A stretch of 30,242 bases of DNA, taken from assembly GCA_937910265.1 (NCBI GenBank), contig CALEPD010000252.1:1-30242 (forward strand). The letters are read 5' to 3'. Numbering within the stretch: position 1 is the first letter of the stretch; each line of letters starts with the position of its first letter. The notes below the pieces were generated by a model. That model did no database searches. It was not told the origin of the DNA and saw only the letters and a program-made list of their open reading frames with translations. Source of the DNA: an uncultured Bacteroidales bacterium. GTDB lineage: Bacteria; Bacteroidota; Bacteroidia; Bacteroidales; P3. The position numbers and the translations under genes are program-made. Positions 8,990-16,599 of this stretch are shown here, piece after piece.

Positions 8990-9010
8990 CATTTCTTTTT
9001 TGATAATAAT

Positions 9011-11305
9011 ATGTCTGATTTACTGAGCCAATTAAACGAATCCCAGCGTGAAGCCGCTGCCCATACCGAGGGCCCCGTTATGATTATTGCCGGTGCAGGT
9101 TCCGGTAAAACGCGCACACTTACTTACCGTATTGCCCACATGATTGAGTCTGGAGTCGATCCGTTCAATATCCTTGCATTGACCTTTACCAACAAGGCAG
9201 CAAAGGAAATGAAGGATCGTATCGTCAGTTTGGTTGGCGGCAATGCCCGCAATATCTGGATGGGTACATTCCACTCGGTATTTGCCAGAGTGCTCAGGGC
9301 CGAGGCTGACAAGTTGGGCTACATCTCGACGTTTACCATTTACGATACCGATGACAGCAAATCAGCAATCAATGCTATCGTCAAATCTTTGAATCTCGAC
9401 ACCAAGGAGTATAAGGCAAATTATGTGATTTCACGCATCTCAATGGCCAAGAGCAATTTGCTTTCGCCTGAAGATTATTGCGAGAATGCCGATATTCAAC
9501 AAGAAGATAAAACTGCGCGAAAGCCTGCCATTGGACAGATATATAAGATGTATAACCAGCGTCTCCGTCAATCCATGGCTATGGATTTCGACGACCTGCT
9601 TTATAACATGAATGTTCTGATGCGCGACTTCCCCGATGTTTTGTACAAATATCAGGAGCGTTTCCGCTACATACTCGTCGATGAGTACCAGGACACCAAC
9701 TATTCTCAGTATTTGATTATCAAAAAACTTGCTGCCCGTTATCAGAATATTTGTGTTGTTGGCGACGATGCTCAGAGTATATATGCTTTCCGTGGTGCGA
9801 ATATCGAGAATATTCTCAATTTCAAACGCGACTATCCGACAGTCAGCCTCTATAAGCTTGAACAGAATTATCGCTCTACTCAGGTTATTGTTAATGCCTC
9901 GAACTCTATTATTTCCAACAACCGTGACCAGATTAACAAGACTGTCTGGACAGGCAACGACAAAGGCGAGCTGATAAAACTTATACGTGCAACCGATGAG
10001 CGTGATGAGGGCAATAGAGTGGCCGACTCAATTAAAAAGGGAAGACTGGAAAACAATATGAATTATAGCGATTTTGCCATTCTTTACCGAACAAATAGTC
10101 AGTCCCGTGCCATTGAGGATTCTCTTAAGAGAATGAATATTCCTTACCATATCTATCAGGGCATTTCTTTCTACGGCAGAAAGGAAGTGAAGGACGTGCT
10201 GGCTTATATGAGATTGGTGGTCAATAATCATGATGACGAATCACTTATACGGGCCATTAACTATCCGAGAAGAGGCATAGGTGATACCACGCTCAACAAA
10301 ATCCGATTGGCGGCCTCTGATAATGGTGTCAGCATTTGGACTGTATTGGAGAACCTTTCTGATTTTGGATTGGGAATAGGTGGCGGAATCGCTAATGTGA
10401 TTGGCGATTTTGTACTCATGATCCAGCGCTTTACCTCTGTTCTGCCCGAACTCGACGCCTATAGTCTTGCCAAACAGATTACCCATGCCTCAGGAATTGT
10501 TGCCTTGTTGAGGAACGACCCTGACCCCGATAATCCGAATCGAATAGAAAATATCGAAGAGTTGCTCAATGGTGTTAAGGAATTTTGCGATCAGGAAGAC
10601 GACATAACCCCGGATCAGGGTTTTGCTCAGGCAGGTCCTAAAACCCTTGATATGTTCCTGCAACAAGTACTGCTCATGACTTCTGAAGACAAGGGTAAGA
10701 ATGAGGATAGCGACAAGGTTTCGTTGATGACGATTCATGCGGCCAAAGGACTTGAATTTCCCCATGTATTTGTTGTTGGAATGGAGGAGAATCTCTTCCC
10801 TTCGTTTATGTCCATGAATAGCCGACAGGAGATTGAGGAAGAACGTCGACTCTTTTATGTGGCCGTTACACGTGCTGAAGCTCATTTGACTTTGTCGTGT
10901 GCCGTGACCCGATATATGAACGGAAGTTCCTCGTGTCAGGAAATGAGCCGTTTTGTGGAGGAGATTGACCCCGAATACATCGAAAAAGTGCCTCTTAAAA
11001 GGTCTTTTCCGCCGGTAGGTACTTTCCCACGCGCTTTTGCCAACGCTGGCAAACCCCAGAGTGCAGCACCTGCGCAGCCTTCCCGACATGTTGCTTCATC
11101 TCCCAATCGGCCCACAATGGCCAATACCCCTGCCGAAATCAGCCGAATCTGCCCTGGCATAGTTGTCATGCACGGCAAGTTTGGACAAGGCAAGGTGTTG
11201 CGTCTCGACGGTTCTGGCTCCGAGGCAAAGGCTATTGTTTTCTTCGAAGGGGTAGGGGAGAAGACCTTGCTGCTGAAATTCGCAAAATTGTCAATCGTTG
11301 AATAA
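9011..11305 (+). CDS. uvrD: UvrD/PcrA-type superfamily 1 DNA helicase
   Basis: An ATP-driven 3'-5' helicase for excision repair, mismatch repair and removal of proteins from DNA. The 764-residue protein has the Q-motif LNESQREAA, Walker A GAGSGKT (28-34), motif Ia LALTFTNKAAKEMKDR, motif II DEYQDTN (Asp224), motif III VVGDDAQSIYAFRGA, motif IV LEQNYRS, motif V MTIHAAKGLEF and motif VI EERRLFYVAVTRA. A linker of about 60 residues rich in Pro, Ala and Ser precedes a C-terminal Tudor-like segment (CPGIVVMHGKFGQGKVL). This is the domain that contacts RNA polymerase in PcrA/UvrD and distinguishes it from Rep. It has its own promoter, and dtd follows by 11 bp. Confidence 0.96.
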   Translation: MSDLLSQLNESQREAAAHTEGPVMIIAGAGSGKTRTLTYRIAHMIESGVDPFNILALTFTNKAAKEMKDRIVSLVGGNARNIWMGTFHSVFARVLRAEADKLGYISTFTIYDTDDSKSAINAIVKSLNLDTKEYKANYVISRISMAKSNLLSPEDYCENADIQQEDKTARKPAIGQIYKMYNQRLRQSMAMDFDDLLYNMNVLMRDFPDVLYKYQERFRYILVDEYQDTNYSQYLIIKKLAARYQNICVVGDDAQSIYAFRGANIENILNFKRDYPTVSLYKLEQNYRSTQVIVNASNSIISNNRDQINKTVWTGNDKGELIKLIRATDERDEGNRVADSIKKGRLENNMNYSDFAILYRTNSQSRAIEDSLKRMNIPYHIYQGISFYGRKEVKDVLAYMRLVVNNHDDESLIRAINYPRRGIGDTTLNKIRLAASDNGVSIWTVLENLSDFGLGIGGGIANVIGDFVLMIQRFTSVLPELDAYSLAKQITHASGIVALLRNDPDPDNPNRIENIEELLNGVKEFCDQEDDITPDQGFAQAGPKTLDMFLQQVLLMTSEDKGKNEDSDKVSLMTIHAAKGLEFPHVFVVGMEENLFPSFMSMNSRQEIEEERRLFYVAVTRAEAHLTLSCAVTRYMNGSSSCQEMSRFVEEIDPEYIEKVPLKRSFPPVGTFPRAFANAGKPQSAAPAQPSRHVASSPNRPTMANTPAEISRICPGIVVMHGKFGQGKVLRLDGSGSEAKAIVFFEGVGEKTLLLKFAKLSIVE

Positions 11306-11316
11306 TTTGTAGTCTT

Positions 11317-11772
11317 ATGCGTTTGGTCATTCAAAGAGTTAAGAGTGCTTCGGTTACCATCGACGGTCAACTCAAAAGTGCCATCGACCGTGGTCTTCTC
11401 ATTTTGGTCGGTATTGAGGATGCCGACACCGATGCCGATATCGATTTCTTATGCCGTAAGGTTGTGGCAATGCGTATTTTCGACGATGCTGACGGTGTTA
11501 TGAATCTGTCTGTTTCCGATCTGCCCGATACAGGCATTCTTGTTGTCAGTCAGTTTACTCTTTTGGCATCCACCCGCAAGGGCAATAGGCCAAGCTATAT
11601 CAGGGCATCAAAGCCGGATATATCAATTCCTATGTATGAAAAATTTGTGGAGTCGCTTCAGCAACTTTATGGCAAGTCGGTCCAGACGGGCGTTTTTGGA
11701 GCGGATATGCAGGTGGCGCTGGTCAACGACGGTCCTGTGACAATCATTATCGATTCTCATCTGCGCGAGTAA
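11317..11772 (+). CDS. dtd: D-aminoacyl-tRNA deacylase
   Basis: Hydrolyses D-amino acids (and glycine mischarged on tRNA-Ala) from tRNA. At 151 residues it has the family length. It carries the two signature motifs: SQFTL (78-82) and NDGPVT (137-142), the latter supplying the Gly-cisPro pair of the active site. The start MRLVIQRVKSASV matches the family N-terminus exactly. It lies 11 bp after uvrD and shares its promoter. It converges on prmC across a 63-bp gap in which I see no convincing terminator. Confidence 0.96.
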   Translation: MRLVIQRVKSASVTIDGQLKSAIDRGLLILVGIEDADTDADIDFLCRKVVAMRIFDDADGVMNLSVSDLPDTGILVVSQFTLLASTRKGNRPSYIRASKPDISIPMYEKFVESLQQLYGKSVQTGVFGADMQVALVNDGPVTIIIDSHLRE

Positions 11773-11835
11773 TGCGCTTTCTTGAGTTTCCCCGTTGCAG
11801 TGTCTTTTTAAGGTCCAATATCTGGTTTCTCGTCG

Positions 11836-12708
11836 TCAGTTTCCCATTCGGGCAACAATCATTCGGTCGGTTCCTTTGAAGTCTTGTTCTATCGAAGCAT
11901 TGTATCCTTGCTCACGAAGCAAGTCAAGAGTCTCTTTGCCGAGAAATTCATTAATCTCGAACACCAGTGCACCATCAATGCTCAAGTGTCTTTTTGCAAT
12001 ATTTCCGATAGTCCTGTAAAAGGCCAATGGGTCATCGTCCGATACAAAAAGAGCCATATGAGGTTCGTGGTTCAATACATTCGCACGCATCTCCGCTTTT
12101 TCACATTGGCGTATGTAGGGCGGATTGCTGATAATAAGGTCGTATGTGCCTTCCAGTGGGTCATCTTTAAGAATGTCCGCATGATAGAAATTGATATCAG
12201 TGCCGTTCGCCTTCGCGTTCCTTTGTGCAACGGACAACGCTTTTTGGGAATAATCAATGCCTGTTACATCCGCCGATTGAAAGGCTTTTTTCAGCGCAAT
12301 GCCGATACATCCGCTTCCGCAGCAGAGGTCAGCTATACGATTCGGATTTTTTGTGATTGATACCGTTTTGGTGACTATTTCTTCTGTCTCCGGCCGGGGT
12401 ATAAGCACATCGTTGTTTACCTCTATTTCGCAGCCGCAAAACGTAACCCAACCTATAATGTGCTGTATGGGCCTGTGTTGCTTTAACTCTTCCAGTGCCC
12501 AATGGAATTTCAGCAGGTCCGATTGGTTTATATGTTCGTTTTTCGATGTGAGATATTTTAGGGTATCCCAGCCCAGTATCCACTCGCTCAGCATTTTCAT
12601 AAAACTGACAATCTCGCCTTCTTCATACAGCCCGCCAAGTTCAGTTTTGTACAAAGCGATGACATCTTGCATCACGTTTGAGCGGAATCGTAGATTTCGT
12701 GTGTTCAT
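11836..12708 (-). CDS. prmC: Peptide chain release factor N5-glutamine methyltransferase PrmC (HemK)
   Basis: Methylates the glutamine of the GGQ motif in release factors RF1 and RF2. The 290-residue protein has an N-terminal helical domain (1-80), the linker HIIGWVTFCGCEIEVNNDVL, IPRPETEE (103-110), the SAM-binding motif I IADLCCGSGCIGIAL, and the substrate-glutamine motif NPPY (195-198, within LIISNPPYIRQCEKAEM). Motif I has a double Cys (DLCCGSG) where DLGTGSG or DLCTGSG is usual, a small oddity. It starts 15 bp after the rnhA stop, so the two are co-transcribed. Confidence 0.95.
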   Translation of the reverse strand: MNTRNLRFRSNVMQDVIALYKTELGGLYEEGEIVSFMKMLSEWILGWDTLKYLTSKNEHINQSDLLKFHWALEELKQHRPIQHIIGWVTFCGCEIEVNNDVLIPRPETEEIVTKTVSITKNPNRIADLCCGSGCIGIALKKAFQSADVTGIDYSQKALSVAQRNAKANGTDINFYHADILKDDPLEGTYDLIISNPPYIRQCEKAEMRANVLNHEPHMALFVSDDDPLAFYRTIGNIAKRHLSIDGALVFEINEFLGKETLDLLREQGYNASIEQDFKGTDRMIVARMGN

Positions 12709-12723
12709 GGCTGGTCGGACAGG

Positions 12724-13389
12724 CTATTTTCTATTGAAATCGGCGGGTATCTCTCCCCATGATTCGGTATCCCATTTTATTATCTCTGTGGTGTAGGTGT
12801 GGTTGTGTAGCCATCCCTCGGCACGATGGATGTAATCCCAAAGGTCTTTGGTTTCGTTGTTGTAGGGAAGTTTCGATTTGCAGGTTTTTTGTTTTACCCA
12901 ATTGATTGCATTTACCGAGTCGCTGTATAATACCTGTTTCAGGTTGTGCGATTTGAGATACGACAATCCGTGTACAATGGCCAAGAATTCGCCTATGTTG
13001 TTTGTTCCTATGGGCGTTTTATAGTGGAATAATTGTTTCCGCGTGGGTATATATACGCCTTGGTATTCCATCACGCCAGGGTTACCGCTGCATGCTGCGT
13101 CCACAGCCAGGCTGTCAAGGATTGGGAATGTGGGTGCTCCTGCTTTGATGGCTGTTTGTCCATTTTCGCCAATCACCAGAACCGAATCCTTGCGTTTTGC
13201 CGAAGATGGGGCTGCGGTTATTGGCTGAAAGGGATTTCGGAATGCCTCTTCTGCTTCTTCACGACTTTCGTATGAACGGAACTGTGCTCCGGCAAATTTC
13301 TTTATTTGCCTTTCGCACTCATTCCAATTAGTGTATATTCCGGGACAATTCCCTTCCCAAACAACGTAATATTTAGATTTTTTTGCCAT
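12724..13389 (-). CDS. rnhA: Ribonuclease HI with N-terminal hybrid-binding domain
   Basis: Cleaves the RNA strand of RNA:DNA hybrids. The first 50 residues (KYYVVWEGNCPGIYTNWNEC) are a viroplasmin-type hybrid-binding domain as in eukaryotic RNase H1. After a linker, the catalytic domain starts near residue 92. The four acidic catalytic residues can be placed: Asp97 (VDAACSGNPG), Glu134 (NNIGEFLAI), Asp157 (LYSDSVNAI) and Asp217 (GEIPADFNRK). This two-domain form of about 220 residues is common in Bacteroidota. It lies just downstream of the tsf terminator and no promoter is evident, so it may depend on read-through from the ribosomal operon. Confidence 0.95.
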   Translation of the reverse strand: MAKKSKYYVVWEGNCPGIYTNWNECERQIKKFAGAQFRSYESREEAEEAFRNPFQPITAAPSSAKRKDSVLVIGENGQTAIKAGAPTFPILDSLAVDAACSGNPGVMEYQGVYIPTRKQLFHYKTPIGTNNIGEFLAIVHGLSYLKSHNLKQVLYSDSVNAINWVKQKTCKSKLPYNNETKDLWDYIHRAEGWLHNHTYTTEIIKWDTESWGEIPADFNRK

Positions 13390-13400
13390 TGTATATTATG

Positions 13401-13431
13401 AAAAAGCGGCTGTGGATGTACACAACCGCTT
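13401..13431 (-). terminator. Terminator after tsf
   Basis: On the minus strand an 11-bp stem with one G-T wobble (AAGCGGTTGTG / CACAGCCGCTT, 6-nt loop) runs into a five-T tract (13405-13401). The tract is short, so some read-through into rnhA, which starts 12 bp further on, is plausible. Confidence 0.65.
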
Positions 13432-13478
13432 GTATTTTCGTTGATTAAGCAAGTGTAATCACTCCTTAATTCAGTTGC

Positions 13479-14468
13479 TTATGCACCTAATTCAACGCGT
13501 TTGAAACCTGAACATTTCAGATCCTTGTCAGTGCGTGTGATGAAATCATTTACGCTGACTTTGTTGTCCATGATGAACTCTTGGAACAAGAGGGTGTTTT
13601 CCTGGAAGAATTTTTTCAAACGGCCTTGAGCAATGCCCTGAATCATGTTCTCATCAAGGTTGGCTGCCTTTTTGGCTGCTTCTTCTTCCTTGATTTGACG
13701 AGCTTTGGCTGCATCCTCTTCAGTGATCCATCCTTTGCCGATGTTTGAATTGATATGGTCTTCGCTGTCAACGTGTGCAGGGTTGATGCCGGCTTTCTTC
13801 AAGGCTGCATCAACAGCTTTCTGGATGAGTTCTTCTTTGGTCTTCTCGATAGCAACTTTCAACTCGTTGTCTTTAACCTCTTGAGAGATGCTGTCAGCAT
13901 CGAGTGCCAAGGGACGCATGGCTACAACTTGCATTGCGATGTTGTGGCCTACTTCGTCAAAACCTTCTTTGTTCATACCTACAACAGAAGCCATTCTGTT
14001 GCCAGGGTGTACGTATGCATATACTTTGCCGGCCTCGATAGTCTCAAAGCGAGCCAATTCGATTTTTTCGCCGATTTTTGCAATCTGGTCGGTGATCAAG
14101 TCAGCTACTGTGCGGCCTTCAATTTCCATTGCCATTACATCTTCTTTGCTGGTAAGACCTTTGGCCATAGCATTGTCGAGAATGTTTCTGGTGAAATCTA
14201 CGAAACCTGCGTTGGTGGCTACGAAGTCGGTTTCGCAGCTAAGCATGATAACAGCGCCGGTGGAGCCGTTTGATTTTGCCAATACGCAGCCTTCGTTAGC
14301 ATCGCGGTCTGCGCGTTTTGCGGCCATTTTCTGACCTTTTTGACGCAAGTAGTCGATAGCTTTGTCAAAATCGCCGTCGCATTCAACGAGGGCCTTTTTG
14401 CAGTCCATCATACCTACTCCGGTCAACTGACGGAGTTCGTTAACTTGTTTTGCGGTGATATTTGCCAT
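13479..14468 (-). CDS. tsf: Elongation factor Ts
   Basis: Nucleotide exchange factor that regenerates EF-Tu-GTP. The 329-residue protein begins with the UBA-like domain and signature QVNELRQLTGVGMMDCKKAL. It continues with the core motif LSCETDFVATNAGFVDF, the equivalent of the TDFVA motif that contacts EF-Tu, and YVHPGNRMASVVGMN. It is longer than E. coli EF-Ts (283), with extra sequence in the coiled-coil region (IEKTKEELIQKAVDAALKKA), as is usual in this phylum. It is the last gene of rplM-rpsI-rpsB-tsf. A strong hairpin lies between rpsB and tsf and a terminator follows. Confidence 0.97.
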   Translation of the reverse strand: MANITAKQVNELRQLTGVGMMDCKKALVECDGDFDKAIDYLRQKGQKMAAKRADRDANEGCVLAKSNGSTGAVIMLSCETDFVATNAGFVDFTRNILDNAMAKGLTSKEDVMAMEIEGRTVADLITDQIAKIGEKIELARFETIEAGKVYAYVHPGNRMASVVGMNKEGFDEVGHNIAMQVVAMRPLALDADSISQEVKDNELKVAIEKTKEELIQKAVDAALKKAGINPAHVDSEDHINSNIGKGWITEEDAAKARQIKEEEAAKKAANLDENMIQGIAQGRLKKFFQENTLLFQEFIMDNKVSVNDFITRTDKDLKCSGFKRVELGA

Positions 14469-14499
14469 AGTGATTTCTCTTTATCTGTTCTACAAAAGA

Positions 14500-14528
14500 T
14501 GTTTGGGGCAAATAATATGCCCCAAACA
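14500..14528 (-). promoter_or_regulatory. Hairpin between rpsB and tsf
   Basis: A perfect 11-bp inverted repeat (TGTTTGGGGCA 14500-14510 / TGCCCCAAACA 14518-14528, 7-nt loop) occupies most of the 72-bp gap. On the minus strand it is followed by TCTTTTGTAG, not a clean T-run, so it is more likely an attenuator or RNA-stability element than a full terminator. It would set the ratio of S2 to EF-Ts. Confidence 0.65.
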
Positions 14529-14541
14529 ATGTTTTTATTAA

Positions 14542-15351
14542 TTATTCCTCGTCCTTCTGCTCTGTGGCTTCAGCGGTAGCCTCAGTTTTGGTACGGCGGG
14601 CGCGGGTCTTTCTTTCTGGAACTCCCTCTACTGGGGCCTCTTCCTTGTTGCTTTCTTTGTCAAGCATGCGCTCGTTCAAACCTTCCTGGATGGCTTCTAC
14701 CATGTACTGAAGAATGGCTTGGATGGATTTGGAAGCATCATCGTTTGCCGGAATCGGGAAATCGATAAGATCCGGGTTGCAGTTGGTGTCAACCAATGCG
14801 AATGTGGGGATGTTTAATCTGCGTGCTTCAGCAACGGCAATGTGTTCCTTGTTGATGTCAACAACAAACAATGCACTGGGCAAGCGGTTCAAGTCGGCGA
14901 TGCTACCCAAGTTTTTCTCCAATTTTGCTCTTTCACGCTCGATTTGTAAACGTTCGCGTTTGGAAATGTTCTCGAAGTCTTTGTCGTTCATCAAACGATC
15001 GAGGTTCTTCATTTTGTTGACAGCTTTGCGGATGGTGGCAAAGTTGGTGAGCATACCGCCGGGCCAACGCTCGGTAACGAAAGGCATGTCAACGCTCTTT
15101 ACGGTTTCAGCTACGATGTCTTTTGCCTGCTTTTTGGTGGCAACAAACAAAATTTTCTTACCTGATTTTGCAATCTGTTTCATTGCTGCGGCAGCCTCTT
15201 CAGCTTTGGCAATGGTCTTTTGCAAATCAATTACATGGATACCATTGTGCTCTTTGAAAATGTAGGGAGCCATTTTGGGGTTCCATTTACGTTTGAGGTG
15301 TCCAAAGTGACAACCTGCTTCGAGTAATCCTTCGAATGTTAAATTTTTCAT
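14542..15351 (-). CDS. rpsB: 30S ribosomal protein S2
   Basis: Structural protein of the 30S subunit. The 269-residue product opens with the S2 signature LLEAGCHFGHLKRKWNPKMA and contains ILFVATKKQAKD, RWPGGMLTNFATI and PTFALVDTNCNPDLIDFPIP, all characteristic of S2. The last 40 or so residues are a charged, low-complexity tail (KTRARRTKTEATAEATEQ) beyond the E. coli length. The upstream 153-bp gap after rpsI contains a long structured leader, described separately. tsf follows by 73 bp, the conserved order. Confidence 0.98.
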   Translation of the reverse strand: MKNLTFEGLLEAGCHFGHLKRKWNPKMAPYIFKEHNGIHVIDLQKTIAKAEEAAAAMKQIAKSGKKILFVATKKQAKDIVAETVKSVDMPFVTERWPGGMLTNFATIRKAVNKMKNLDRLMNDKDFENISKRERLQIERERAKLEKNLGSIADLNRLPSALFVVDINKEHIAVAEARRLNIPTFALVDTNCNPDLIDFPIPANDDASKSIQAILQYMVEAIQEGLNERMLDKESNKEEAPVEGVPERKTRARRTKTEATAEATEQKDEE

Positions 15352-15376
15352 CTTTTAATATTTGTTTACGTTCCTC

Positions 15377-15472
15377 TAATACCAATCGTTGAGTAGTCCT
15401 TTGGTTTAGTTTTTCTGCAGGCCTATGCTACAAAACTGTCAACTAAACAGAGTCCCGACGATTTGGATACTA
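15377..15472 (-). promoter_or_regulatory. Structured leader before rpsB (candidate S2-responsive element)
   Basis: In the rpsI-rpsB gap the minus-strand RNA can form nested stems. The outer stem pairs 15472-15458 with 15389-15377 (about 13 bp including one G-U, with two bulged nucleotides). The inner stem is a perfect 8-bp match (GTTTAGTT 15411-15404 in plus-strand reading, pairing with AACTAAAC 15441-15448). The structure ends 25 nt before the rpsB ATG. Such leaders are often bound by the encoded ribosomal protein; that function is inferred here. Confidence 0.55.
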
Positions 15473-15504
15473 AACACTTTGTTTTAATTCTATAAGTATA
15501 TGGC

Positions 15505-15891
15505 TTAACGTTTGCTGAACTGGAAGCGTTTGCGTGCTTTTGGTTGGCCGGGTTTCTTACGTTCTACCATACGTGGGTCACGCATCAAGAAGCCTTCTTT
15601 CTTCAATGCGGGACGGTCTTCGATGTTGTTCTCGCACAATGCGCGGGCGATGGCCATACGCAATGCCTGTGCTTGTCCGGTGATTCCACCACCGTCGAGG
15701 TTGGCTTTAACATCCCATTTGCCTTCGGCATTTGCTACTGCAAAAGCTTGGTTTACGATGTACTGTAGCGGACCAGTGGGGAAATATTCTTTATAATCGC
15801 GGTTGTTGACAACTATGTTGCCGGTGCCAGGAGTCATATAGATGCGGGCAACGGCGGTCTTTCTTCTACCAATAGTGTTGATTACTTCCAT
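15505..15891 (-). CDS. rpsI: 30S ribosomal protein S9
   Basis: S9 contacts the anticodon loop of P-site tRNA through its C-terminal tail. The 128-residue protein starts MEVINTIGRRKTAVARIYMT and contains NLDGGGITGQAQALRMAIAR, with the terminal KARKRFQFSKR, all standard S9 features, including the terminal SKR. It starts 7 bp after the rplM stop, the conserved L13-S9 pair. No stop-adjacent hairpin terminator is seen, so transcription may continue into rpsB. Confidence 0.98.
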   Translation of the reverse strand: MEVINTIGRRKTAVARIYMTPGTGNIVVNNRDYKEYFPTGPLQYIVNQAFAVANAEGKWDVKANLDGGGITGQAQALRMAIARALCENNIEDRPALKKEGFLMRDPRMVERKKPGQPKARKRFQFSKR

Positions 15892-15898
15892 ATTCTAA

Positions 15899-16354
15899 TT
15901 ATCTAACGTCGTTAATATTGATAACTTTTGGGTTTTGACCCTGGTGTGGATGCTCGCTGCCGGCATATACATAAAGGTTGCGGTAGAGAGCTGCTCCAAG
16001 ACGGTTCTTCGGGAGCATGCCACGGATTGCGTGTTCGAGAACGCGCTCGGGATGAGTGGCCAATACCTTCTGGGGATTGGTTTCTCTTTGTCCGCCGGGA
16101 TATCCGGTGTAGCGCTGATAGATCTTGTCGGTCATTTTTTTGCCGGTGAACACGATCTTTTCTGCGTTAATGATAATTACGTTGTCACCACAATCTACAT
16201 GAGGGGTGAAACTGGGTTTGGTTTTACCGCGCAGAATGTTGGCTACGCGAGTTGCCAAACGACCCACGGTTTGGCCTTCAGCGTCAACGAGAACCCATTC
16301 CTTCTGAACGGTGTTCTTGTTAGCCGATACTGTTTTGTAACTTAATGTACTCAT
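15899..16354 (-). CDS. rplM: 50S ribosomal protein L13
   Basis: Early-assembly protein of the 50S subunit. It is 151 residues with the motifs WVLVDAEGQTVGRLATRVAN, HVDCGDNVIIINAEKIVFTG, and the L13 signature around ERVLEHAIRGMLPKNRLG with the GYPGGQRE loop. It is the first gene of rplM-rpsI-rpsB-tsf and is preceded by a 180-nt leader and a promoter. Confidence 0.98.
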   Translation of the reverse strand: MSTLSYKTVSANKNTVQKEWVLVDAEGQTVGRLATRVANILRGKTKPSFTPHVDCGDNVIIINAEKIVFTGKKMTDKIYQRYTGYPGGQRETNPQKVLATHPERVLEHAIRGMLPKNRLGAALYRNLYVYAGSEHPHQGQNPKVININDVR

Positions 16355-16534
16355 TATTTTATTTAACGATGATGTTTTTTTTATTCTTTTTTTTGTAGTG
16401 CGAGCGCTATTATGCTCTATTCTCCACGAATATTAACACTCCATTTGGACGACGGATAATCCAAAGGAATATTGTTAAATTCCTGATGTGTAGAAGATTG
16501 AACGGGTATACTATCTTGCTATACACCATTTTAG
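16355..16534 (-). promoter_or_regulatory. Long 5' leader of rplM with several hairpins
   Basis: From the predicted start (about 16534) to the ATG is about 180 nt without coding content. Three short stems can be drawn in the RNA: GTATA/TATAC (16524-16506), GGAAT/ATTCC (16483-16466) and TTTGGA/TCCAAA (16465-16444), the last two directly abutting. An A/U-rich tract precedes the start codon. Leaders upstream of L13 are autoregulatory in other phyla; here that is inference. Confidence 0.45.
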
Positions 16535-16540
16535 AGGATG

Positions 16541-16572
16541 CAAATTTACGATAAATAATTGTAGTGGACAAA
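16541..16572 (-). promoter_or_regulatory. Bacteroidota-type promoter for rplM-rpsI-rpsB-tsf
   Basis: On the minus strand TTTG (16572-16569), a 20-bp spacer and TAAATTTG (16548-16541) match the consensus. It sits 28 bp beyond the stop codon of the upstream methyltransferase gene. Confidence 0.8.
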
Positions 16573-16599
16573 TTTATTTGGTTTTTTATCTAAAAAAAC

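Noticed and set aside
8987..9010. An upstream in-frame ATG for uvrD
   Set aside because: It overlaps the promoter -7 element, so it would precede the transcription start.
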